In this document: in pieces, positions 53,808 to 62,600 of the stretch
How positions within the stretch are numbered: position 1 is the first letter of the stretch
How the letters are laid out: every line of letters begins with the position of its first letter
Source of the DNA: an uncultured Collinsella sp.
GTDB taxonomy: Bacteria > Actinomycetota > Coriobacteriia > Coriobacteriales > Coriobacteriaceae
Assembly: GCA_902491565.1 (NCBI GenBank)
Contig: CABUIE010000001.1
Location: 124,001 to 188,000, forward strand
DNA: 64,000 nucleotides
Direction of reading: 5' to 3'
Program-made: the position numbers and the translations under genes
The notes under the pieces: model-generated
What the model saw: the letters and a program-made list of their open reading frames with translations, nothing else
Told to the model about the DNA's origin: nothing
The model's database searches: none

Positions 53808-55229
53808 CTACTCTATCAGGTCGTTGTGGCGCTCGATAGCATCCGCTACCGTACCGCCCTCATCCACAATAAGCGAACGGCGCTTGGGTGAGATGATGCG
53901 CTGAGCGGGGTACACGCCGCGGTGCCCGCCGACGAGATAGCTGATAAAGGCCACGATGACAAAGAACCCGGCTGCCGTGCCGTGGAACAGGTCGATGGCC
54001 ATCATGCAGGTGGTGATGGGCACGTTGAGACCGGCGCAGAACACGCCGAGCATGCCCAGCGCCGCCAGAAAGCTGGGGTCGATTCCGACGAGGCAACCGA
54101 TCCAGCCGCCGAGCGCCGCACCGATGCCAAACAGGGGCGTGACCTCGCCGCCTTGGAAGCCGGCACCCAGGGTGAGCGCCGTCACCACGAGCTTGATGGC
54201 TGCGTCGGCAAGGGTCGTGTTACCGGCGAACCCGGCGCCCGAGAGCCAGGTGGCAAGGCCGGCATACTTCCAGGCGTCGAGCACCGCGTAGGCCGCGAGC
54301 ACCACGAGCGCGCCCACGAGTGCGCGAGCAAGGTAGTTGGTGATAAAGCGACCGTACAGGCTCTTGACGGTTCGAACCGACCAGGCAAAGAGGTGTGCCG
54401 TCAAACCGAAGATAATGGCGCTGATAACAACGATGACAACCGTCCGTGGTGTCATGTTGGGAACGCTGGCGATGACATTCGCTTCGTACTCGGTACCCAG
54501 GGCGAGTGATGTGAAGTAGCCGGTAAACGAGGCGACTAAGCAGTAGATGCCCGCGGTGTAGTCGATCTTGCCGATAAAGCACATCTCCATGCCAAAGAAA
54601 GCTCCGGCAAGGGGCGAGCCGAATACGGCGCCAAAGGCTGACGAGATGCCGGCGAGCATGAGGTCGTGGTGATCATGCTTTTTGAGGTGGGCGAGGCTCG
54701 AGATGTTGCTGGCGATGGTGCCGCCAATCTGAACCGCGGCTCCCTCGCGACCGGCCGATCCGCCCGTTAGGTGCGTGAGCGTGGAGCAGACGAAGGTGAG
54801 GACGGCCATGCGCATATGGATGAGGCGTGTGCCCAGAGCGGAGTCGATGACCAGGTTGTTACCTCGTTTGGCGGCAAGGCCGTGGTTCTTGTAGACCCAC
54901 GCGGTGGCCATGCCCACAACGGGAAGCAGCGCGTAAATCCACGCATGGTGCTCGCGATAATCGGTCGCGATATTCAGCGAGGCCAAAAACGCCCAAGCGG
55001 CAACGCCCATGGCGAGCGAGACGATGACGACGAGTACGAGCAACTTGGCGCTCGCGAGTAGGTTGCGGACGTTGCGGCGCGTGTCGGCAGCCAAGAGATG
55101 CTCGGAGCGGGTGAGCTGTTGCCTGCCGGCCATGATAACGTCGTCCAGGGAGAAAAAGCCGCCGTCGTCGAGCGACTGGGAATGATCCTGCGCTTCGTTT
55201 GCGCTTTCGGGTTTGTCGTTATGAGCCAT
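53808..55229 (-). CDS. ClC-family chloride channel/transporter
   Basis: Polytopic ClC protein with about ten to twelve helices after an 80-residue cytoplasmic N-terminus. The selectivity-filter segments are GGSAGREGAAVQIGG (gating Glu in GREG) and FQGGEVTPLFGIGAALGGWIG (GxxxP). There is no CBS domain at the C-terminus. ATG 55229 has GAGG upstream; 473 residues. It could be a chloride/proton or fluoride-type exchanger; the filter residues favour the general ClC group rather than the fluoride-specific one. Confidence 0.9.
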   Translation of the reverse strand: MAHNDKPESANEAQDHSQSLDDGGFFSLDDVIMAGRQQLTRSEHLLAADTRRNVRNLLASAKLLVLVVIVSLAMGVAAWAFLASLNIATDYREHHAWIYALLPVVGMATAWVYKNHGLAAKRGNNLVIDSALGTRLIHMRMAVLTFVCSTLTHLTGGSAGREGAAVQIGGTIASNISSLAHLKKHDHHDLMLAGISSAFGAVFGSPLAGAFFGMEMCFIGKIDYTAGIYCLVASFTGYFTSLALGTEYEANVIASVPNMTPRTVVIVVISAIIFGLTAHLFAWSVRTVKSLYGRFITNYLARALVGALVVLAAYAVLDAWKYAGLATWLSGAGFAGNTTLADAAIKLVVTALTLGAGFQGGEVTPLFGIGAALGGWIGCLVGIDPSFLAALGMLGVFCAGLNVPITTCMMAIDLFHGTAAGFFVIVAFISYLVGGHRGVYPAQRIISPKRRSLIVDEGGTVADAIERHNDLIE

Positions 55230-55438
55230 ACGTTCCTCTTTTAGGTTGCAACGCAAGCATTATAAAACGCGGTAAACGCGACGAGCCGGTGGTTGGTTTC
55301 CATTCTGTTTCGCGGCCTGCAACCGACAGGTGTATTTGCGGGTACAGGCCGAGTCGCGGTCGTGCGTCGGGGGATTATACTGAGACAAGCATAAAGAATC
55401 GGCGCCCCTGTTGTGCGCCGTGGCATTAAGAGGTGCAT

Positions 55439-56701
55439 ATGGCAGAGAAACTCATTCCGCTGGAGGACGCGCAGTCGATTGTTTTGTCGCACGTTGCTCC
55501 GACCGATCTCGTCGAGATTCCCGTGTGGCAGGCGGCTGGTCTTCCCTTGGCCGAGGACGCGGTGGCCGATATCGACATTTCACCGTTTGCCAACAGCGCC
55601 ATGGACGGGTATGCCGTGCGCTCGGCGGACTTGGTGCGGGCATCTGGCGAGGCGCCGGTGACGCTCGACGTTATTGGACACGAGGCCGCGGGCCATGTGT
55701 TTGAGGGCGCTATCGGCGCGTGCGAGGCGGTCCGCATCATGACGGGCGCGCTGGTGCCCGAGGGCGCCGATGCTGTGGTGAAATACGAGATTGTCGATGT
55801 GCTCGACGGTGACGGCAACGAGGGCTCGCACGTTCGCTTCTCGGCGCCTGCCAAGGTAGGGGAGAACGTTCGCTCTGCCGCCGAGGAGGCCCATGCCGGC
55901 GATGTTGTGATGCACGCCGGCGAGGTCGTGGCTCCGGCCGGCGCCGGCTTGCTGGCAAGCGCTGGATACGCGAGCGTGAAGGTGCACGCTGCCCCACGTG
56001 TGGGCATCATCTCGCTGGGCACGGAACTGGTCGCACCGAGTAAGGTGCCGGCGCGCGGTCAGATTCGCGATTCCAACTCCTCGGCGTTGATGGCCGAGGC
56101 ACTCGATGCAGGAGCCGAGCCCGTGTTCTACGGCATTGCGCCCGACGATGAGCAGGCGATTGCCGAACTGGTGCATCGCGCCGTGCAGGAGTGCGATTTT
56201 GTCATTACGAGCGGTGGCGCCTCGGCGGGCGATTACGACTACGTGACGGCGCTCGTCCGGCGCGAGGGCGTGGTGCTGTTCGATCGCATCTCGATGCGTC
56301 CGGGCAAGGCCATCACGTTTGGCTTGCTCGGGGGCAAGCCCTACCTAGGGCTTTCAGGCAATCCGGCCGCGGCGTATGTGGGCTTTGAGATGCTTGCCCG
56401 TCCGGCGATTCGCAAGATGCGCGGCTTTGCCGAGGGCGTGCGTCCCGTGCAGCAGGCGACGCTCACGCACGGCGTGAAAAAGCGCCAGGACCGACGCTTC
56501 TTCGATCGCGCCACGGTTTTGCGCGACCCCGAGACCGGTGAGCTGTTGGTGACCGAGGCCAAGACGCAGAATTCGGCGCTGCTCGGCACGATGCAGCGGT
56601 CCAACTGCCTGCTGCGTATTGACGAAGGACCGTGCGAGCTCAAGGCGGGCGACGTCGTGGATGTCGTGCGTGTCGACCTGCCCGAGGGCACGGTGTTGTA
56701 G
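55439..56701 (+). CDS. moeA: Molybdopterin molybdenumtransferase MoeA
   Basis: Inserts molybdate into adenylated molybdopterin. The signatures DISPFANSAMDGYAVRSAD, RIMTGALVPEGADAVV, ITSGGASAGDYDYVTAL and LGLSGNPAAAYVGFEM are intact, and the C-terminal beta domain follows. ATG 55439 is used, because AAGAGG lies at 55428-55433; a GTG two codons earlier overlaps that site. 420 residues. TATACT at 55376-55381 may be its -10. mogA follows after 10 bp. Confidence 0.95.
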   Translation: MAEKLIPLEDAQSIVLSHVAPTDLVEIPVWQAAGLPLAEDAVADIDISPFANSAMDGYAVRSADLVRASGEAPVTLDVIGHEAAGHVFEGAIGACEAVRIMTGALVPEGADAVVKYEIVDVLDGDGNEGSHVRFSAPAKVGENVRSAAEEAHAGDVVMHAGEVVAPAGAGLLASAGYASVKVHAAPRVGIISLGTELVAPSKVPARGQIRDSNSSALMAEALDAGAEPVFYGIAPDDEQAIAELVHRAVQECDFVITSGGASAGDYDYVTALVRREGVVLFDRISMRPGKAITFGLLGGKPYLGLSGNPAAAYVGFEMLARPAIRKMRGFAEGVRPVQQATLTHGVKKRQDRRFFDRATVLRDPETGELLVTEAKTQNSALLGTMQRSNCLLRIDEGPCELKAGDVVDVVRVDLPEGTVL

Positions 56702-56711
56702 GAGGAAGACT

Positions 56712-57191
56712 ATGGAGTTGAAGATTTCGATCGTGACGTGCTCGGATACGCGCGATCTTGCTCAGGACGAGGCTGGAGCCGCACTCGAGGAACTTATCGA
56801 GGCGCAGGGCTGGACGGTCGTCTCACATGTGGTCGTGCGCGACGACGCCAGCGAGATCGGTGATGCCATTGTGGAAGCTGCCGATGAGTGCCACGCCAAT
56901 GTCGTGCTCACCTGTGGCGGCACGGGACTTTCGATGCGCGACGTGACGCCCGAGGCGACGCGTGCCGTCTGCGACCGCGATGTGCCGGGTATTGCAGAGG
57001 CAATCCGCGCGTACTCCATGACCAAGACGCGCCGCGCTATGCTCTCGCGCGCCGTGTGCATGCAGCGTGGGCATACGCTTGTCATCAACTTTCCGGGATC
57101 CACGAAAGCGGCCCGCGAAAGCTGGGAGGCCGTGAGCGATCAGCTGGAGCATGCGGCCCAAATGACGGCGGGCGGCGGACATACCAAATAA
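56712..57191 (+). CDS. mogA: Molybdopterin adenylyltransferase, MogA/MoaB family
   Basis: Adenylates molybdopterin before metal insertion. The core TCGGTGLSMRDVTPEATRAV and INFPGSTKAARESWE are typical, in 159 residues. ATG 56712 has GGAGGA at 56701-56706, formed by the end of moeA. Translation is coupled to moeA, and a terminator lies at 57205. MogA and MoaB cannot be separated with certainty from sequence alone. Confidence 0.92.
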   Translation: MELKISIVTCSDTRDLAQDEAGAALEELIEAQGWTVVSHVVVRDDASEIGDAIVEAADECHANVVLTCGGTGLSMRDVTPEATRAVCDRDVPGIAEAIRAYSMTKTRRAMLSRAVCMQRGHTLVINFPGSTKAARESWEAVSDQLEHAAQMTAGGGHTK

Positions 57192-57204
57192 GCGGTTTAC
57201 CTAC

Positions 57205-57243
57205 GGCGGGGCGACCTGAACGGCTGCTCCGCCTTTGTTTTCC
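57205..57243 (+). terminator. Terminator after mogA
   Basis: GGCGGGGC (57205-57212) pairs with GCTCCGCC (57226-57233), one G-T pair, then TTTGTTTT. Confidence 0.8.
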
Positions 57244-57282
57244 GCCGAAGCGACGCCGAGGTGCATGGCAACTCGAAACTAT

Positions 57283-57334
57283 ATTCTCTAGCGAGAATAA
57301 TTTCTCATTATCATTATTCGCGCGGAAGTATAAT
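57283..57334 (+). promoter_or_regulatory. modA promoter with overlapping palindromes
   Basis: A perfect TATAAT lies at 57329-57334. Upstream, covering the -35 area, are ATTCTC-TAGC-GAGAAT (57283-57298) and the overlapping GAGAATAATTTCTC (57293-57306), then ATTATCATTATTCGCG. The stacked palindromes look like an operator; ModE, Fur or DtxR type cannot be decided by eye. Confidence 0.6.
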
Positions 57335-57394
57335 CTAGTAACAGAATAAAGCCTGCGGCGGGGTGCCCGGGCATAGCGTTCGAAAGGGTTGAAT

Positions 57395-58270
57395 ATGTTC
57401 GATATGGTTTCACGCCGCGGTTTTGTCTCGCTTTCTGCTGCCGCTGCCGCCGGCCTTGGCCTTGCCGGCTGCTCGGGCAACAAGACGTCCGAGCCCGCTG
57501 GTTCCGATGCCGGCTCCGTCAAGTCTTCCTCTAAGAAGAAGGCTGTCGAGCTGCAGGTCTTTGCCGCTAACTCGCTCGAGAAAGCTCTGCCCGAGGTTCA
57601 GGAGCTCTACACCGAGCAGACCGGCACCACGTTTGCCGACACGCAGTTTAAGGCGTCTGGCGACCTTGTCGAGCAGATGCGCGCCGGTGCCGCCGTCGAC
57701 GTGCTCATCACGGCCTCCAAGGGCACCATGGACGACGCCGAAGCCGCCGAGCTCGTCGATGCCGACACGCGTGAGGACATGTTCGTCAACGACCTCGTGA
57801 TCATTCGCGCCGAGGGCTCCGATACTAAGGTCGAGGCCATCGCCGACGTCGCGAATCTGGACGGTAAGATTGCCATCGGCGACGCCAAGACCGTCCCCGC
57901 CGGCAAGTACGCCAACCAGGCGCTGGCTTCCGTGGGCCTCTATACCGGTACCGAGGGCGACGACGGCGAGTACGCGCCCGAGCTCGCCGACAAGGTAGCC
58001 CTGGCCGACAAGGTCGGCACCGCTGCGTCTTACGTCTCTACAGGCGACTGCGTGGCGGGTTTTGTCTACAGCTCCGATATCTTCCGCTACGACGGCATCG
58101 AGGAGGCCTTCGTGTGTCCTGAGGATTCGCACAAGCCCATCGTGTACCCGGGTGCTGTCGCCGATGGCTCCGAGCACGCCGACGAGGCCAAGGCGTTTAT
58201 CGACTTTTGCCTGTCCAACAAGAAGGCTCAGAAGATTTGGGCTAAGTACGGCTTTGAGCTTTCCGCGTAG
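57395..58270 (+). CDS. modA: Molybdate-binding lipoprotein ModA (Tat-type signal)
   Basis: Binding protein that captures molybdate or tungstate outside the membrane. The signal peptide carries a twin-arginine motif SRRGFVSLS and a lipobox LAGC (Cys26), so it is probably a Tat-exported lipoprotein. The binding-protein fold follows: LQVFAANSLEKALPEVQ, FKASGDLVEQMRAGA, DVLITASKGTMDDAE and GKIAIGDAKTVPAGKYA. ATG 57395 is chosen over TTG 57389, as GAAAGGG lies at 57382-57388. 291 residues. Confidence 0.92.
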   Translation: MFDMVSRRGFVSLSAAAAAGLGLAGCSGNKTSEPAGSDAGSVKSSSKKKAVELQVFAANSLEKALPEVQELYTEQTGTTFADTQFKASGDLVEQMRAGAAVDVLITASKGTMDDAEAAELVDADTREDMFVNDLVIIRAEGSDTKVEAIADVANLDGKIAIGDAKTVPAGKYANQALASVGLYTGTEGDDGEYAPELADKVALADKVGTAASYVSTGDCVAGFVYSSDIFRYDGIEEAFVCPEDSHKPIVYPGAVADGSEHADEAKAFIDFCLSNKKAQKIWAKYGFELSA

Positions 58271-58338
58271 TGCGGCTTGGCGCGATAATTCCATCGTTTT
58301 GTGTTTCACTCCGTCCTTGTATTCGCTTGGAGCTTTTC

Positions 58339-59781
58339 GTGCTTAATAGATTCCGCATGCTTGTCGCCTGTGCTTTGACCTTCGCGCTTTGCTGGGTGCC
58401 GGGATTTGCGTTTGCCGGGGACGCCGAGGACGGGGCCCAGGTTGCTGCGACCGCTCATGGGCTTTCCTATGGAATCGAGGGTTTTGAGCGGTTGGCGAAG
58501 GGGACCGCTCGTGCCATGGAGGGCCAGCCTGAGGGCTACCGGTTTCCCGTTGACGAGGATGTGGACCTTGTAGTGGCGCCTGCTGCCGATCGCGTTGTGG
58601 CGTGGATATCGCCCAAGGCGGTCGAGAAGTATGGATTGGATCCGCAGGACAACGAGTGCGTATCGGGTCTCAAGGCCCTCGTCTGTGACCTCGACAGCGC
58701 AAACTGCATGGGAGGTGCGCGGCTGGGGGACGTGGATCTTCCTTGGTATGTCACGGCGGAAACAACGTTTGATGCCGGCGGGTATACCTATGGCTTTGAT
58801 GAGCGCGGTGCGGATGGGGACCGCTATGTGGTGATTGCATCAGCCTCGGGTGATGCCAAGGGCGGCGCGCGTTGGCTTGATAGCGCTCAAATGGTAGAGG
58901 CGTCGTCTGTCATGTTGCGGGATGAGCAAGGGCCCTTGACCTCTCTGGTCTCCTTTTTGGGCGACATCGACTATCGCCCGTTTTGGGTGTCCATTAAAAC
59001 GAGCGGCCTTGCCCTGGTGATCTCCCTTGCGCTGGGCCTGTTCGCCGCGTGGAAGACTATGGGTACCTCGAGTCGCATCAAGGGCCTGCTCGACTCGGTC
59101 TTTACCATCCCCATGGTGTTGCCGCCCACGGTCTGCGGCTTTTTGCTGCTTATGCTGTTTGGTCGCTCGACCGGGGTGGGCCAGTGGCTGATTGCGCACG
59201 GCGTCTCGATTGTCTTTACGTGGCCGGCGGCGGTGATCTCTGCCGTGGTGGTATCGTTCCCCCTGGTCTACCGTACGGCGCTCGGCGCCTTTGAGAGCCT
59301 CGACACGCAGATGCTTGACGCCGCGCGAACCCTGGGATGGTCCGAGCGTCGCATCTTTGCCAAGCTTATGATGCCGCTTGGGTGGCCTTCTATTGCTGCT
59401 GGTACGGTCCTCGCCTTTGCCCGCGCGATGGGAGAGTTTGGCTGCACGCTGTTCTTTGCGGGCAACTACGCCGGCATTACGCAGACCATCCCCATCGCCA
59501 TCTATTTTGAGTGGATGGGCGGCAATACGTCGGTCGCGCTCTTCTGGGTCGTGGTCGTAATTGCGTTCAGCTTCCTGGTCATCCTGTTCATTAACATGTA
59601 CACCGCTCATTCGCAAAAGTATCGCGAGCGGGGCCTTTCCCGTGCGGAGCGCAAGCGGATCAAAGATCTTGCCGGACAGGGCGATTCGCTCGACCCGGCG
59701 GGCGGCGATGCCTTGCGTATCGATCGCGAGGCGCTGGCCGAGCTCATGCGCGATGATGCCGCTTTGCAGGGAGGTCGATAG
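58339..59781 (+). CDS. modB: Molybdate ABC permease ModB with exported N-terminal domain
   Basis: Permease subunit for molybdate uptake, but much longer than the usual 225 or so residues. From GTG 58339 (GGAG six bases upstream) it starts with a signal peptide ending AFA at residue 26. About 190 residues then lie outside the membrane, with three or more cysteines and beta-type sequence (VDLVVAPAADRVVAWI, DLPWYVTAETTFDAGG). The permease proper begins near residue 215 (FWVSIKTSGLALVISLALG) and contains DAARTLGWSERRIFAKLM as the EAA loop and FGCTLFFAGNYAG. A 50-residue charged tail follows. The ectodomain is not recognised. modC starts 3 bp after the stop. Confidence 0.88.
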   Translation: MLNRFRMLVACALTFALCWVPGFAFAGDAEDGAQVAATAHGLSYGIEGFERLAKGTARAMEGQPEGYRFPVDEDVDLVVAPAADRVVAWISPKAVEKYGLDPQDNECVSGLKALVCDLDSANCMGGARLGDVDLPWYVTAETTFDAGGYTYGFDERGADGDRYVVIASASGDAKGGARWLDSAQMVEASSVMLRDEQGPLTSLVSFLGDIDYRPFWVSIKTSGLALVISLALGLFAAWKTMGTSSRIKGLLDSVFTIPMVLPPTVCGFLLLMLFGRSTGVGQWLIAHGVSIVFTWPAAVISAVVVSFPLVYRTALGAFESLDTQMLDAARTLGWSERRIFAKLMMPLGWPSIAAGTVLAFARAMGEFGCTLFFAGNYAGITQTIPIAIYFEWMGGNTSVALFWVVVVIAFSFLVILFINMYTAHSQKYRERGLSRAERKRIKDLAGQGDSLDPAGGDALRIDREALAELMRDDAALQGGR

Positions 59782-59784
59782 GCC

Positions 59785-60855
59785 ATGTCGCTCGTTCTGG
59801 ATATCAAAAAGCGCTATCCCGGGTTTATGCTCGACATGCAGCTTGAGGCCGGCGAGGATCGTGTGGCGCTGCTCGGTGCCTCGGGTTGTGGCAAGAGCTG
59901 TACGCTGCGCTGCATCGCCGGCGTGGAGACGCCCGACGAGGGCAAGATCGTCGTCAACGGCGTGACCTTTTTTGACTCGGCGACGGGCATCAACCTGTCG
60001 CCCCAGGAGCGAAAATGCGCCCTGCTGTTCCAAAACTATCAGCTGTTTCCCAACATGACGGTGGCCGATAACGTATGCGCCGGTGTAAAGGATGCGGGCG
60101 ACGCCGCCGCGCGCAAAAAGCTCGCCGAGCGCTATCTGGGCATTTTCGGTCTGTCCGATTTTGCCGACCGCTATCCCGCGCGACTCTCGGGCGGTCAGCA
60201 ACAACGTGTGGCGCTTGCCCGCATGGTGGCGGCGCATCCGGGCATTTTTATGTTCGACGAGCCCATGAGCGCACTCGATTCCTATCTTAAGAGCGCCCTC
60301 GAACAGAACATGCTCGACCTGTTCGATGTATGCAACCGCACCGTGCTCTACGTGAGCCACGACATCGACGAAGCGTGCCGCCTGTGCGGGCGCATCTGCG
60401 TGATGCACGACGGGCATGTTGAGGAGATCGGCTCCGTCGAGGACGTGGTCCGCCGTCCGCAGACGCTGGCGGCACTGCGCCTGACGGGCTGCAAGAACAC
60501 AAGCCGGGCGCGCAAGATCGGGTCTCAGGAAGTTGAAGCCCTGGACTGGGGCATGACCTTTAACGTGGGCCATGAGGTTCCCGATAACGTGACGTACCTC
60601 GGTATTCGTGCGAGCTACTTCCATGTTGACAATCGCGCGGAGCGCGGTCGCAACAGCTACGATTTGCACGTGGCCCGTGTGAGCGATTCGCGCTTTGAGC
60701 GGCTGGTGCTGCTGGACGTGCCGCGTGCTGATGCGCCCACGCGTCTGCAGTGGAAGGTGAATAAGGTGAGTGTACCCGTGGAAGAGCTGCCGCAGGCGGG
60801 TGAGACTCTGCGCATGCATTTTGATGCAAGCAGGATCCATCTCGTTTGCCGATAA
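59785..60855 (+). CDS. modC: Molybdate ABC transporter ATPase ModC
   Basis: ATPase that drives ModB. Walker A LLGASGCGKSCTLRCIAG, Q-loop LLFQNYQLFPNMTV, signature RLSGGQQQRVALAR, Walker B IFMFDEPMSALD and switch His YVSHDIDEA are intact. The 120-residue C-terminal part after the ATPase resembles a TOBE-like regulatory domain. GGGAGG precedes ATG 59785, three bases after modB. 356 residues. A perfect terminator follows. Confidence 0.93.
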   Translation: MSLVLDIKKRYPGFMLDMQLEAGEDRVALLGASGCGKSCTLRCIAGVETPDEGKIVVNGVTFFDSATGINLSPQERKCALLFQNYQLFPNMTVADNVCAGVKDAGDAAARKKLAERYLGIFGLSDFADRYPARLSGGQQQRVALARMVAAHPGIFMFDEPMSALDSYLKSALEQNMLDLFDVCNRTVLYVSHDIDEACRLCGRICVMHDGHVEEIGSVEDVVRRPQTLAALRLTGCKNTSRARKIGSQEVEALDWGMTFNVGHEVPDNVTYLGIRASYFHVDNRAERGRNSYDLHVARVSDSRFERLVLLDVPRADAPTRLQWKVNKVSVPVEELPQAGETLRMHFDASRIHLVCR

Positions 60856-60867
60856 TGCGGGTGCGAT

Positions 60868-60904
60868 GCGGTCGAGGAGGTAGTCCTCGACCGCTTTGTT
60901 TTCA
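60868..60904 (+). terminator. Terminator after modC
   Basis: GCGGTCGAGGA (60868-60878) pairs perfectly with TCCTCGACCGC (60884-60894), then TTTGTTTT. Confidence 0.92.
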
Positions 60905-60938
60905 CTTCGCCGTTCGCCGATTTCTACATGACTAAACC

Positions 60939-60966
60939 TTATCAGTCTGATAATTAATTATCAGAC
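60939..60966. promoter_or_regulatory. Triple half-site operator with 22-base palindrome
   Basis: 60945-60966 is a perfect palindrome (half GTCTGATAATT). The half-site TTATCAG occurs at 60939-60945 and 60958-60964 and, inverted, at 60947-60953, so two palindromes overlap. It lies between modC and the first reductase gene, 333 bases before that gene, and probably binds a dimeric regulator. Confidence 0.6.
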
Positions 60967-61071
60967 AGCGAGATGCTCACATCCCAACGTTGTCGTACGC
61001 GTGTCGGCGGTGTTCGTCTTGACGACAACCGTTGATATAGTTACCTTCGACGAGAAAAGGAGGGCGCGCCG

Positions 61072-61140
61072 ATGCTGCAGAAGACATATTCGCGTCGCGT
61101 TGCCGCGCGCGCCCTGTATATGGCTCGGAGCCGCATATGA
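61072..61140 (+). CDS. Possible leader peptide upstream of the reductase genes (22 aa)
   Basis: ATG 61072 follows AAAAGGAGG. The product begins MLQKTYSRRVAAR and ends ARSRI, with five arginines in 22 residues and otherwise unremarkable codons. A hairpin CGGAGCCG (61126-61133) / CGGCTCCG (61154-61161) spans its stop codon. It is not recognised. The strong binding site and short length suggest a regulatory upstream ORF, but chance is not excluded. Confidence 0.4.
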   Translation: MLQKTYSRRVAARALYMARSRI

Positions 61141-61225
61141 GCAGGTATGTTCACGGCTCCGGGAGAGACGACGCACAACTAAATAATCGACCGCAAAGCG
61201 GGTTCCCCAAAATTCCGGGTTTGAG

Positions 61226-61255
61226 CACGGCTGGGTTTTCGCCACCCACCGTGCA
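61226..61255 (+). promoter_or_regulatory. Leader hairpin before the first reductase gene
   Basis: GCACGG (61226-61231) pairs with CCGTGC (61250-61255) and, beyond a bulged C, TGGGT with ACCCA, giving an eleven-pair stem 45 bases before the start codon. There is no T-tract. Confidence 0.4.
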
Positions 61256-61299
61256 GCAATACCGTAGCTATTCAATTTTGGTTCGAGAGGGGAACCGTC

Positions 61300-62583
61300 A
61301 TGGCTGAAGAATTCGATTTCCATCCGATGTGGGAGAGCCTCGGCATGAATCTTGCCGACCACGACATGCTGCTGGGCGCCGTGGGTCAGATGTACGGCGA
61401 TATGTTTCTGATGCAGCACAATCGCCCCAAGTCCACGTCCTACCTGGACTTTGTGGCCACCAACATCCATAGCGGCCGTATTAAGGAGATGCTCGACAAG
61501 AAGGAGGCCGGCGAGGCCACCAAGATCGTCGGCTCGTTCTGCGTGTACGTGCCCGAGGAGATCGTGCTTGCCTGTGACGGCATTCCCGTGGGCCTGTGCT
61601 CGGGTGCCGATTGGGCAACCGATAAGGTCGAGGAGCACCTGCCGCGCAACACCTGCCCGCTTATCAAGAGCTTTGCCGGCTTTAAGCTGGGCGAGGTCTG
61701 CCCCTACATTGAGTCGAGTGACCTGGTGGTAGGCGAGAACACCTGCGACGGTAAGAAGAAAGCCTACGAGTTCTTTGCCACGCAAAAGAACATGTACGTC
61801 ATGGATATTCCCAACGTGCACGACGAGTCGACGCTCGTGACCTGGAAGGCCGAGGTCAAGAAGCTCGCCGCCAAGATCGAGGACGAGTGCGGCGTCAAGA
61901 TTACGCCCGAGGGCCTGAAGGCTGCCATCCACGCCGTCAATGAGAAGCGCCGCGCCCTGCAGCGCCTCGCTGCGACCCGCGCTGCCGACCCTGCGCCCAT
62001 CAGCGGTCTCGACAGCCTGCTGACCGTTCAGGCCGCCTTTATGGACGACACACCGCGTCTGACCGGAGCCATCAACGATATGGCGGCTGAGTGCGAGCAG
62101 CGTGTCGAGGCCGGCGAGGGCGTGGCACCCAAGGGGACCAAGCGCATCCTGTACACCGGTACGCCCATGGCCGTGCCCAACTGGAAGCTGTTCAACCTTA
62201 TCGAGAAGGCCGGCGGCGTTGTGGTAGGCGAGGAGTCCTGCACGGGCTCGCGCTACTACAAGGACCTGGTCGACGAGTCCGGCGAGACGGTCGACGAGAT
62301 GCTCGATGCCATCGCCGAGCGCTACTTTAGGATCAACTGCGCCGTCTTTACGCCCAACGACCAGCGTATGAAGGACATTGTCCAGATGGCCAAGGACCTG
62401 CATGCCGACGGCATCGTCGACGTGGCTCTGCAGTTCTGCACGCTCTACGAGATGGAGTCGTTTGCCGTGGAGAAGGCCGCCGAGGAGGCCGGCATTCCGT
62501 TTATGCACATCACGACCGACTACGCCGGCGAGGACGCAGGTCAGCTGCAAACCAGGATCGAGGCTTTCTTGGAAACCATTTAG
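61300..62583 (+). CDS. Double-cubane-cluster anaerobic reductase (HgdB/DCCP family), copy 1
   Basis: Member of the 2-hydroxyacyl-CoA dehydratase D-component family, of the double-cubane-cluster reductase kind. These use ATP-energised electrons from an activator ATPase to drive hard reductions. Cysteines likely to bind clusters lie in GSFCVYVPEE, NTCPLIKSF, EVCPYIES, NTCDGKKK, ESCTGSR, INCAVFTPND and FCTLYEME. The 427 residues match the family. GAGAGGGG precedes ATG 61300. A similar gene follows at 62738, and a hairpin repeat lies between them. No activator ATPase gene is visible here; the substrate is unknown. Confidence 0.88.
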   Translation: MAEEFDFHPMWESLGMNLADHDMLLGAVGQMYGDMFLMQHNRPKSTSYLDFVATNIHSGRIKEMLDKKEAGEATKIVGSFCVYVPEEIVLACDGIPVGLCSGADWATDKVEEHLPRNTCPLIKSFAGFKLGEVCPYIESSDLVVGENTCDGKKKAYEFFATQKNMYVMDIPNVHDESTLVTWKAEVKKLAAKIEDECGVKITPEGLKAAIHAVNEKRRALQRLAATRAADPAPISGLDSLLTVQAAFMDDTPRLTGAINDMAAECEQRVEAGEGVAPKGTKRILYTGTPMAVPNWKLFNLIEKAGGVVVGEESCTGSRYYKDLVDESGETVDEMLDAIAERYFRINCAVFTPNDQRMKDIVQMAKDLHADGIVDVALQFCTLYEMESFAVEKAAEEAGIPFMHITTDYAGEDAGQLQTRIEAFLETI

Positions 62584-62600
62584 AGCTATCCGTCTCGGCG

